Of a stretch of 64,000 nt of DNA, positions 35,718 through 42,864 are shown one piece after another. The notes below the pieces were generated by a model that had not been told where the DNA came from, did not search any database, and saw nothing but the letters and a program-made list of their open reading frames with translations. The DNA is from Crassaminicella profunda (GTDB lineage Bacteria; Bacillota; Clostridia; Peptostreptococcales; Thermotaleaceae). The position numbers and the translations under genes were made by a program. Every line of letters starts with the position of its first letter. The stretch's first letter is position 1. Location: contig NZ_CP082326.1 of NCBI RefSeq assembly GCF_019884785.1, positions 186,001 to 250,000 on the forward strand. The letters run 5' to 3'.

Positions 35718-35731
35718 GGTAAACGTTTTCT
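35718..35731. promoter_or_regulatory. cre/LacI-type operator-like site GGTAAACGTTTTCT
   Basis: It matches 12 of 14 cre consensus positions and lies about 125 bases upstream of the symporter start. The same core recurs near other catabolic genes here (31988, 50701, 50790). Confidence 0.5.
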
Positions 35732-35856
35732 AAAAAAGATTTTTTTTAGTGATTTATTTAACTAAATATAAAATGATGATGAAAGGAGGCTTGAACAGAA
35801 AAAAGTTGTTGTATGACAAAAAACTATAAAATTTTACATCATGGGAGGAATTTAAA

Positions 35857-37455
35857 TTGAGTTTATGGGCAGCAGTATCATTTATATTTTTCACAGGATT
35901 AGTGGCATTTATATCTTGGAGAATGACTAAAGATGACGATTTAGATACACAAGATGGATATTTCCTAGGAGGAAGAAGTTTAACTGGCTTAGTTATTGCA
36001 GGATCATTAATGCTTACAAACTTATCAACAGAACAAATGGTAGGATTAAATGGAGTAAGTTATCAAACCAATATGTGTGTAATGGCTTGGGAGATTACTG
36101 CAGCATTTGCATTAATCTGTATGGCTTTTATCTTTTTACCAAAGTATTTAAAGAGTGGTATTACTACAATACCAGATTTTTTAGAAGATCGTTATGATGC
36201 AAAAACAAGACAAATTATATCCGTTTTATTCTTAATTGGATATGCAGCAACGTATCTTCCAACAGTATTATATTCTGGAGCTTTAGTATTAAATGGATTA
36301 TTTGACATCCCACAACTTTTAGGAATTACTCAATTCCAAGGATTATGGATTACTGTTTGGGCTATAGGAATTGCAGGTTCTATTTATGCAATTTTTGGAG
36401 GATTAAAAGCAGTTGCAGTTTCTGATACAATCAATGGGGTAGGATTATTAGTTGGAGGATTATTAGTTCCTATATTCGCATTAATTGCGTTAGGGGATGG
36501 AAGCTTTTCAGAGGGACTCAATACATTATTAACTGTACACCCTGAAAAATTAAATGGTATTGCGGCAGCGAATGCAAAAAGTCCATTAATACCATGGCCA
36601 ACATTATTTACAGGAATTGTAGTTAATAATTTATTCTACTGGTGTACAAACCAATCTATTGTACAAAGAACATTAGGAGCAAAAAACCTAGAAGAAGCAC
36701 AAAAAGGTGTTATTTATGCAGGATTTTTAAAATTGTTAGGACCTTTCTTCTTAGTATTACCAGGAATTATTGCATTCCATTTATATGGAGATACATTAAC
36801 AAATGCAGATATGGCATATCCTACATTAGTGAGTGATGTTTTACCAAAACCATTAATGGGATTCTTTGCAGCTGTATTATTTGGAGCGATTTTAAGTTCA
36901 TTTAATAGTGCACTAAATAGTTGTGTAACATTATTTACATTAAATATTTATAGACCTGTTTTCAAACCATCTGCAACGGATAAAGAGTTAGTAAAAACAG
37001 GTAAAAAGTTTGGAATTGTTTTAGCCGTAATTTCTATGCTTATTGCACCATTTATTATTTATGCACCAGATGGATTATTTGGCTATCTACAAGAATGCTT
37101 TGGATTCTACAATGTACCAATCGTAGCTGCTGTTATGGTAGGTTTCTATACAAAGAGAGTTCCAGCTTTAGGAGCAAAGATATCTTTATTCTCCCATATC
37201 GTTTTATATACGATTTCTAAATTTGTAGCAGGAGATGTACATTTCTTATATGTATTAGCTGTATTATTCCCTATCAATGTACTAATCATGCTTGCTGTTG
37301 GTAAAATCAAGCCAAGAGAAACAGCATATATACAAAAGTATACTGAGCAAGTAGATATTACTCCTTGGAAATATACAAAAGTAGCATCTTTAGGAATTAT
37401 GGCAGGAATGCTAATATTATTTGCTATATTCTCTAAATTTGGAGTTGCTGCGTAG
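35857..37455 (+). CDS. Sodium/solute symporter (SSS/SLC5 family), probable inositol or sugar transporter
   Basis: A 532-residue protein with about 14 helices and the SSS features DGYFLGGRSLTGLVIAGSLMLTNLSTEQMVGLNG, AWEITAAFALICMAFIFLPKYLKSGITTIPDFLEDRYD, GGLKAVAVSDTINGVGLLVGG, NLFYWCTNQSIVQRTLGAKN and FGAILSSFNSALNSCVTLFTLNIYRP. The sugar-transporter-like TNLSTEQ and NQSIVQR segments suggest uptake of a polyol or sugar with sodium. It uses a TTG start at 35857 with GGGAGGAATT. The neighbours make inositol the best guess. A terminator follows. Confidence 0.9.
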   Translation: MSLWAAVSFIFFTGLVAFISWRMTKDDDLDTQDGYFLGGRSLTGLVIAGSLMLTNLSTEQMVGLNGVSYQTNMCVMAWEITAAFALICMAFIFLPKYLKSGITTIPDFLEDRYDAKTRQIISVLFLIGYAATYLPTVLYSGALVLNGLFDIPQLLGITQFQGLWITVWAIGIAGSIYAIFGGLKAVAVSDTINGVGLLVGGLLVPIFALIALGDGSFSEGLNTLLTVHPEKLNGIAAANAKSPLIPWPTLFTGIVVNNLFYWCTNQSIVQRTLGAKNLEEAQKGVIYAGFLKLLGPFFLVLPGIIAFHLYGDTLTNADMAYPTLVSDVLPKPLMGFFAAVLFGAILSSFNSALNSCVTLFTLNIYRPVFKPSATDKELVKTGKKFGIVLAVISMLIAPFIIYAPDGLFGYLQECFGFYNVPIVAAVMVGFYTKRVPALGAKISLFSHIVLYTISKFVAGDVHFLYVLAVLFPINVLIMLAVGKIKPRETAYIQKYTEQVDITPWKYTKVASLGIMAGMLILFAIFSKFGVAA

Positions 37456-37500
37456 GTTAGTATTTTAATAAGAATGAAAATTCGATAAAACAAATAAGTA

Positions 37501-37534
37501 AAGGGTTGTTGACTTGGATCAACAACCCTTGTAT
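37501..37534. terminator. Bidirectional terminator between symporter and IolG-like gene
   Basis: AAGGGTTGTTGA (37501-37512) pairs with TCAACAACCCTT (37519-37530). It lies between convergent genes and has a T-rich tail on the plus strand. Confidence 0.85.
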
Positions 37535-37539
37535 TTTAG

Positions 37540-38556
37540 CTATTTAATAGTAATAATAGATTTCTCATCTAAAGAGTGTTGGCAGGCATAAGCGATTTTA
37601 GTAGAAAGAACACCATCAGAAACTGCTACAGAAGGCTTTTCCTTTTTGATTAAGCAATTGATAAAGTAATTGACTTCATTGAAGTAAGCTTGTTCAAATC
37701 GCTCTAAGAAGCTAGTGCAGCATTCCTTTACTACACCATGTTCATTAAAAATAGAGGTTAAATTTTTATCAGGTGTTGAACCTATTCGTAAACTTCCTTT
37801 GGTACCTATAATTTCTGTTTCTATATGATAGCCATGGGCACAGGTTCTACCAGCATAAAACATGCCTATACTGCCATTTTCAAATTCAATAAGGGCTACA
37901 CCATTATCCACATCATTGTACTGTGCAAATTCGTCACGAACATAACAGCCACCAAGGGCATAAGCTGTTTTTCCTTCAGCTCCAAGATACCAACGAGCTA
38001 AATCAATATCATGAACCATCATATCTAAATATAGGCCGCCACTTGTTTTAGCAAAAGGAATAGCAACATCTACTAGAGCAATAGGGTCTAGTCCATAACA
38101 TCTTACCATAAATGGCTTACCAATAGCACCTGCATCAATCTTTTGTTTTGCATAAGCATAAGATTCGTCAAATCTTCTCATGAATCCAAGCATAAAATAA
38201 AGATCAGGATATTCCTTAACCAATTTTTCAATTTCTTCACATTCTTCTAAGGTTAGAGCTAAAGGTTTTTCGCAGAAAATATGTTTTCCATTTTTTAAAG
38301 CTAATTCAATATGTTCGTAATGATATTTTGATGGAGAAATGATGGCAATAGCATCAACTTCAGGATTTTTAACCATTTCTTCATAATTGGTATATCCATA
38401 TTTTATTCCTAATTCTTTTTTTGCTTTTTCTACTTTCTTTGTTGTGGCACTACAGGCTGCAATTAACTCAGCTTGAGGGATTTTATGAGCAATATTTTCA
38501 GCATGTTTCCAACCCAATTTTCCTAAACCTACAATACCAATCCTTATTTTTTCCAC
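37540..38556 (-). CDS. iolG: Inositol 2-dehydrogenase-like oxidoreductase (IolG type)
   Basis: A 338-residue Gfo/Idh/MocA dehydrogenase: IRIGIVGLGKLGWKHAENIA (NAD-binding), AIISPSKYHYEHIELALKNGKHIFCEKPLALT with the catalytic Lys of EKP, FMLGFMRRFDESYAYAK, and SGGLYLDMMVHDIDLARWYLG with the Asp and His of the active site. Length and motifs fit myo-inositol 2-dehydrogenase, the first step of the pathway, although related sugar dehydrogenases look alike. It uses a GTG start at 38556 with GAGGAGGC. It is the last gene of a minus-strand set with an aldolase, an MFS transporter and a DeoR regulator. Confidence 0.88.
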   Translation of the reverse strand: MEKIRIGIVGLGKLGWKHAENIAHKIPQAELIAACSATTKKVEKAKKELGIKYGYTNYEEMVKNPEVDAIAIISPSKYHYEHIELALKNGKHIFCEKPLALTLEECEEIEKLVKEYPDLYFMLGFMRRFDESYAYAKQKIDAGAIGKPFMVRCYGLDPIALVDVAIPFAKTSGGLYLDMMVHDIDLARWYLGAEGKTAYALGGCYVRDEFAQYNDVDNGVALIEFENGSIGMFYAGRTCAHGYHIETEIIGTKGSLRIGSTPDKNLTSIFNEHGVVKECCTSFLERFEQAYFNEVNYFINCLIKKEKPSVAVSDGVLSTKIAYACQHSLDEKSIITIK

Positions 38557-38584
38557 GATGTAGCCTCCTCTTTTGTGAGATAGT

Positions 38585-39415
38585 TTAAAAGCCCAAAGCA
38601 GATAATTTTTCTATGACAACTTCCTTTACTGCTTGTATTGGACTTTTGAATAAATCCTTTCGGTTATAAAGATGATTTTCATTTAAGACTTCTTCTTTTA
38701 TAGCATTTCCAAAAGCAACACGAAGAGCTGTACCAATATTTACCTTAGAAATATTGGTTTTTGATAATTTTCTTAAATCTTCATGAGAAATCCCAGAAGA
38801 GCCATGTAAAACAAGAGGGGTATTTGTTACTTTTTCAATTTCATAAAGACGTTCATATTGTATTTGTGCATTTTGCTTTTGTTGTCTATGAACGGTGCCA
38901 ATAGCAATAGCTAAAGCATCTACTTTTGTTTCATTGATGAACTGCTCAGCATCATGAGGAGATGTGTAAATGGAAGTGTTATCCTGATAAATATCCTCAT
39001 AAGCTACAGAGCCAATTTCAGCTTCAACACTTACATCAAAAGAATGAGCAAGCTTGATTACTTTTTTCGTATTTTTAATATTTTCTTCTAATGGAAGTTG
39101 AGAGCCATCGTACATAACAGAGGTGTAACCAAGATTTATGGCTTTTTCAATTAATAAGAAGTCTTTTGCATGTTCTAATTGAAGACATACAGGAATACTA
39201 GCTTTCTCCGCCATTGTTTTGAATAGAGAAGCCGTATATTCTATGGGCATATATTCTCTTGCTGCTTTATGGGTTAATAATACAATAGGAGCGCCTTTTT
39301 TTTCTCCAGCCTCAATGACTGCACGAGCATCCTCGTATCCAAAAACATTAAAACCAGCAATAATATAGTCTTTATGCATAGCATCCTTTACCATTTGGTT
39401 TAGATTGACTAACAT
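38585..39415 (-). CDS. IolJ-like class II aldolase paralogue with altered active-site motif
   Basis: A 276-residue paralogue of the IolJ at 30875 with shared segments GFNVFGYEDARAV, LGYTSVMYDGSQLPLEENIKNTK, SVEAEIGSV, LVLHGSSGI and VNIGTALRVAFG. The zinc-ligand His residues are kept (His82, GTVHR, LHGSSG), but the HLDH motif reads QLEH, placing Glu81 where class II aldolases have the catalytic Asp. It may act on a different phosphorylated substrate or be slower. The start at 39415 has AAAGGAGGT. It lies between the IolG-like gene and the MFS gene on the same strand. Confidence 0.88.
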   Translation of the reverse strand: MLVNLNQMVKDAMHKDYIIAGFNVFGYEDARAVIEAGEKKGAPIVLLTHKAAREYMPIEYTASLFKTMAEKASIPVCLQLEHAKDFLLIEKAINLGYTSVMYDGSQLPLEENIKNTKKVIKLAHSFDVSVEAEIGSVAYEDIYQDNTSIYTSPHDAEQFINETKVDALAIAIGTVHRQQKQNAQIQYERLYEIEKVTNTPLVLHGSSGISHEDLRKLSKTNISKVNIGTALRVAFGNAIKEEVLNENHLYNRKDLFKSPIQAVKEVVIEKLSALGF

Positions 39416-39518
39416 AATAAAACCTCCTTTATGATATTGTAAAAATGTGTCAGATTCAAAATGAAAAGTTGTAGAAAACAAAGCATTTACACTTTAAAGC
39501 TGACACACTTATAAATCA

Positions 39519-40655
39519 TCAATATTTAATTAATTTTTTAGATAATGTGGCACTAAGAAGACCTAAAAATCCTAGGAAATAAAAACTAAATTTTAATCCA
39601 CTAAAATCACTTAGGATTCCGGTAAAGAAAGGACCTAAAAACATACCAAATCCATAGATGGCTTGGAAAAATCCCATGGCTGTAGCACGTTTACTTTCTT
39701 CAATATCTTTAATACTTAGTCCCATTAATAGTGGAAAGACTAATCCTCTACTAAACCCACCTATGATTTGGCTAAACATTAAAAGTGGAACGGTAGAAAT
39801 TAAAGGGATGCAGAAAGTAGAAAGGGCTGTGACAATAAATCCTCCTATAATCGTTCTCTTTTCTCCAAAGCGCTTTGTAAAAAATGTACCACTCAGTGGT
39901 GCTGCGAAAACACCTGGAAGAATAGAAAGGGTACCAAGTAAACCTAATTGAAAATCAGTAGCACCAATTTTTTCAGCAACAATAGGCGTAAAGCCAAAAA
40001 CAGTAGAAAAATTAATTAATTGAAAAAGTATAGCTAAAACAGAAATACCCATCAAATAAGAATTTTTGGAAACGGCTATTAAATCTGATGTGGTGATCGT
40101 TGTATTGGAAATTTTGGGTTCTTCATAAATATTAAAACTAAATAAGATGCCTAAAATAGCAGCCCCTAAAGATAAAATAAAAGCAGAAGATACACCAAAT
40201 TTTTCTACAACTACTCCTCCTAAGAACATAGCTGAAAGTTGTCCTATAAAATTGAAAGAATTAATGAGCCCCATAGCTTTTGGAGCTTCTTCCTTAGGAA
40301 AATAACTAGAAAATAAAATCGTATAGATTACCCATGTAGCTGCAGATAATCCAGCCATGATTCGATAAAAAAACAAAGAAGGAATAGAAGACGACATTAA
40401 AAATCCTAAAGAACTTAAGAGTGATAATAAAAGTCCAAGAGGAATAAATATTTTACGTTTGTTTAAATGATCAGAAAGTATGCCTAAGGGGATACGAACA
40501 ATCATTTGAGATAAACCATAAGAGCCTACAATAAGACCAATGGCTTTATAAGAAGCACCCAAGGATGCTGCATAAGAAGGTAATGTAGGAACATAAGTAT
40601 ATAAGGAAAACCAATAGAGCATGGTTACAATGGCAAAAGTTGTTTTCTTATTCAT
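39519..40655 (-). CDS. MFS transporter
   Basis: A 378-residue major facilitator with 12 predicted helices. The N-terminal half has YTYVPTLPSYAASLGASYKAIGLIVGSYGLSQMIVRIPLGILSDHLNKRK, including the loop 2-3 signature (GxLSDxxxxRK type); the second half has a repeat of it around GTFFTKRFGEKRTIIGG. The substrate is unknown; the neighbours suggest a sugar or polyol, or efflux of an intermediate. It is encoded 42 bases after the DeoR regulator and 103 bases before the aldolase. Confidence 0.88.
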   Translation of the reverse strand: MNKKTTFAIVTMLYWFSLYTYVPTLPSYAASLGASYKAIGLIVGSYGLSQMIVRIPLGILSDHLNKRKIFIPLGLLLSLLSSLGFLMSSSIPSLFFYRIMAGLSAATWVIYTILFSSYFPKEEAPKAMGLINSFNFIGQLSAMFLGGVVVEKFGVSSAFILSLGAAILGILFSFNIYEEPKISNTTITTSDLIAVSKNSYLMGISVLAILFQLINFSTVFGFTPIVAEKIGATDFQLGLLGTLSILPGVFAAPLSGTFFTKRFGEKRTIIGGFIVTALSTFCIPLISTVPLLMFSQIIGGFSRGLVFPLLMGLSIKDIEESKRATAMGFFQAIYGFGMFLGPFFTGILSDFSGLKFSFYFLGFLGLLSATLSKKLIKY

Positions 40656-40697
40656 TTGTTTAAGTGTTCCCCCTTTTGTAAATATTACAAAGTATGA

Positions 40698-41453
40698 TTA
40701 TTTTGTAATGACTTCTACATCCTTTTCTAAAAATGCGTTTTTATAAACATCGTCAATTTGATTGGTAATAATACGATCTGGTGTTGCTATAGTACCAACC
40801 TGAAAAAGTGCTATTTTATTGAATTTCATATGATCTGCAAGAAGGGTCCAGCATTGTGTAATGTTTGGTACTTGCTTATAGACAAAGGTACTTAGGGTAT
40901 GGTCTACTGTAAGACCTGCCATTAAATCAATACCTGATATACTAGTAAATGCTTTATTTACATAAATATCTTTGAAATAATCATCTACTTTTTCACTACT
41001 AGATGAGATCATATTTTCTCGATAAACCAATTCTCCTCCAATTAAAAATACACGTTTTAAATGAGGGGTTAATTCGTATAAGGCACTAATATTGTTTGTA
41101 ATGATCGTTACATCTTTATGCTTTAGCTTTTTAGCAAGTAAATAGCAGGTAGCACCAGAACCCAAGAATATACTATCTCCATCTTCTATGGTATTTGCAG
41201 CAATGGTAGCAATATATTCTTTTAAATCGTAGTTGAGAATAGTTGGAGCTTGTGTGATTTCTTCATTAGAAGATTCTGCTAATGTTGCACCACCTCTAGT
41301 TTTTATTAAAAAACCTTGTTTTTCTAATTCAGATAAATCTTTACGAATGGTAACATCGCTCACACTCATGATGGAACGAAGCTTGTGAATACTTACAGTT
41401 TTTTCTATTAATAGTATTTCTTTTATTTTTTCAAGCCTTTGGGTTGCAATCAT
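40698..41453 (-). CDS. DeoR-family transcriptional regulator (IolR-like)
   Basis: A 251-residue regulator with an N-terminal DeoR helix-turn-helix (RLEKIKEILLIEKTVSIHKLRSIMSVSDVTIRKDLSELEKQGFLIKTRGGA) and a C-terminal sensor domain (IEDGDSIFLGSGATCYLLAKKL, TNNISALYEL, LIGGE, TLLADHMKFNKIALFQV). Such proteins repress sugar or polyol operons until a phosphorylated intermediate binds; IolR of Bacillus belongs here. The ATG at 41453 is chosen because the GTG at 41462 abuts the AAGGAA site. It is first in the minus-strand set with MFS, aldolase and IolG-like genes and probably controls it, perhaps also the main iol cluster. Confidence 0.9.
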   Translation of the reverse strand: MIATQRLEKIKEILLIEKTVSIHKLRSIMSVSDVTIRKDLSELEKQGFLIKTRGGATLAESSNEEITQAPTILNYDLKEYIATIAANTIEDGDSIFLGSGATCYLLAKKLKHKDVTIITNNISALYELTPHLKRVFLIGGELVYRENMISSSSEKVDDYFKDIYVNKAFTSISGIDLMAGLTVDHTLSTFVYKQVPNITQCWTLLADHMKFNKIALFQVGTIATPDRIITNQIDDVYKNAFLEKDVEVITK

Positions 41454-41636
41454 TCGAGTCACTTCCTTTCAGTAGATTATTCTATAAAGAATTTTTTTAT
41501 TGTTATTATAACTATTATAAAATATTACTATTAGTTTAGCAATTGTTTTGCAAAATTATATTTTTTTTACGTTTTTTTATAATTTATTGTGTTATATCTA
41601 TTATTATATAATATCATGAAATATGATTTATAGTAT

Positions 41637-41801
41637 TTAACCAAATAAATAAAATAAAAGTAATATAATGAAGATAAAAATAGTATTGTTGCAAAATAGG
41701 GATAATTCTTTAAAGCCACCTCCAAATAATTCAAATAATACTAATAGTATTAGGTAAAAAGTTATATTATTATTACATCCTTCAAATATATTATGAATCA
41801 T
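41637..41801 (-). CDS. Small two-helix membrane protein, unknown function (54 residues)
   Basis: A short gene on the minus strand, translated by hand. It begins MIHNIFEGCNNN, then has a hydrophobic helix TFYLILLVLFELFGGG, a short loop with Lys, Glu and a Cys (GFKELSLFCNNT), and a second helix IFIFIILLLFYLFG at the C-terminus. AGGAGG lies at a good six-base distance from the ATG at 41801; an ATG six bases upstream abuts the ribosome site. The style (Asn/Cys/Gly-rich with strongly hydrophobic helices) is common among small clostridial membrane or sporulation peptides, but I recognise no family. It is divergent from the gene at 41974. Confidence 0.6.
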   Translation of the reverse strand: MIHNIFEGCNNNITFYLILLVLFELFGGGFKELSLFCNNTIFIFIILLLFYLFG

Positions 41802-41973
41802 TTTCATCCTCCTAACAAAATTTTTTAGAAGATTTCAAAGGAATCCTTTTTACTTTCTTCATAATATAAATATGTAAGGTTATTTACATGTGATATAAAA
41901 AATAGCAGGAGTTTGCATACAATTGTATAATAATATAATAATATACAAAAATATCAAATTATGGAGGGGTTAT

Positions 41974-42177
41974 ATGTTTCATAAAGGAACAATAGATCAT
42001 ATACAAGAAGAGAAAACAAAAGCTTATTTTATAGCAAAGAAATTAGAAGATATTGCTATAGAAATAGATGAATTATCTGAAGAAGAAAAAAAATTTATTA
42101 TAGAAAGAATTTATGATAAGAATCGGAACGCTATTGTACAGCTGTGCAATACGATTATCAATTATTTAGGATGGTAA
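41974..42177 (+). CDS. Small helical protein, unknown function (67 residues)
   Basis: No family recognised. The 67-residue protein starts MFHKGTIDHIQEEKTKAYFI and is predicted almost all helical, acidic in the middle (EIDELSEEEKKFIIERIYD) and ends NTIINYLGW. There is no signal peptide or membrane segment. TGGAGGGG sits upstream of the ATG at 41974; a longer frame from 41923 lacks a ribosome site. The upstream region has CATACAAT at 41917-41924, reminiscent of a sporulation sigma -10 element. A terminator follows. Confidence 0.7.
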   Translation: MFHKGTIDHIQEEKTKAYFIAKKLEDIAIEIDELSEEEKKFIIERIYDKNRNAIVQLCNTIINYLGW

Positions 42178-42218
42178 AACATGTTTACACCTCAAATCAT
42201 AATATTGATCATTTTTAT

Positions 42219-42260
42219 AAAGTATTCCTTTGGAAGTATTGAATAAGGGATACTTTTTTT
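42219..42260 (+). terminator. Terminator after the 67-residue gene
   Basis: AAAGTATTCCTT (42219-42230) pairs with AAGGGATACTTT (42245-42256), followed by a run of T. Confidence 0.82.
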
Positions 42261-42331
42261 ATGAAAATAGTAAATGAAATATTTTCAAGTAAAGACAAAA
42301 CAACGTTTATAATATTTTTATTAAATTGATA

Positions 42332-42361
42332 TTGACTTTTAAGAGATAAGGGGAATATAAT
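42332..42361 (+). promoter_or_regulatory. Promoter of the metal-resistance operon
   Basis: TTGACT (-35, 42332-42337) and TATAAT (-10, 42356-42361) with an 18-base spacer, immediately before the ArsR-type operator. Confidence 0.75.
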
Positions 42362-42371
42362 ATATATAAAT

Positions 42372-42391
42372 ATATGAACAATTGTTCATAT
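42372..42391. promoter_or_regulatory. ArsR/CadC-type operator
   Basis: The perfect 20-base palindrome ATATGAACAATTGTTCATAT starts 10 bases after the -10 box. It matches the ATATGAAC-type half-sites bound by CadC/CzrA/ZiaR-like repressors, so metal binding to the repressor encoded next would release it. Confidence 0.8.
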
Positions 42392-42478
42392 GTTGAAAGA
42401 TAAAGAGTAATCTATAATGTAAAAAGATCAGTATAAATAATACTAATCAGATGAATTTAACTTATAAGGAGGATTATG

Positions 42479-42841
42479 ATGGAACAAAAAAATAAAGATT
42501 GTTGCAGTTGTCATACGATTCATGAAGAAATCATTGAAAAGGTTCGAGAGAAGATGCCAGAAGAAGAGCAATTATATGATTTAGCAGAATTCTTTAAGGT
42601 GTTTGGAGATAGTACAAGAATCAAAATCATATGTGCTTTATTTGAAGCAGAAATGTGTGTATGTGATATTGCAGCGTTATTGGGAATGAAGCAATCTGCC
42701 ATATCTCATCAGTTGAGAATTCTAAAAAAAGAAAGACTTGCCAAATTTAGAAAAGAAGGAAAAGTGGTTTACTATTCTTTAGATGATGAGCATGTTCAAA
42801 AAATATTCGAACAAGGATTTAATCATATCATTCATCGATGA
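42479..42841 (+). CDS. cadC: ArsR-family metal-responsive repressor (CadC-like)
   Basis: A 120-residue winged-helix repressor. The N-terminus carries a Cys cluster (DCCSCH), and the DNA-binding half contains EAEMCVCDIAALLGMKQSAISHQLRILKK, whose CVC motif is a metal ligand set in CadC-like proteins, ending with FNHIIHR. Cd, Pb or Zn binding would lift repression. The ATG at 42479 lies six bases after AAGGAGG (another ATG at 42476 is too close). The P-type ATPase gene starts 23 bases after its stop, and a matching operator lies upstream. Confidence 0.92.
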   Translation: MEQKNKDCCSCHTIHEEIIEKVREKMPEEEQLYDLAEFFKVFGDSTRIKIICALFEAEMCVCDIAALLGMKQSAISHQLRILKKERLAKFRKEGKVVYYSLDDEHVQKIFEQGFNHIIHR

Positions 42842-42864
42842 TAAAGATGAAAGGGGGAGAGAGC

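Larger units (their letters stand above)
35197..35856 (+). other. 660-base AT-rich region upstream of the symporter gene
   Basis: It contains a low-complexity TTATTATTTTTGATT-like repeated tract (about 35475-35545), a perfect 14-base inverted repeat at 35614-35645, and an operator-like GGTAAACGTTTTCT at 35718-35731. A ribosome-site-like AAAGGAGG at 35782 has no plausible gene behind it. I see no gene that can be supported. Confidence 0.55.

Noticed and set aside
35813-35860. 15-residue frame whose stop overlaps the TTG start of the symporter gene
   Set aside because: The nearest AAAGGAGG is 23 bases upstream, too far for it, so translational coupling is unlikely; kept only as a note.
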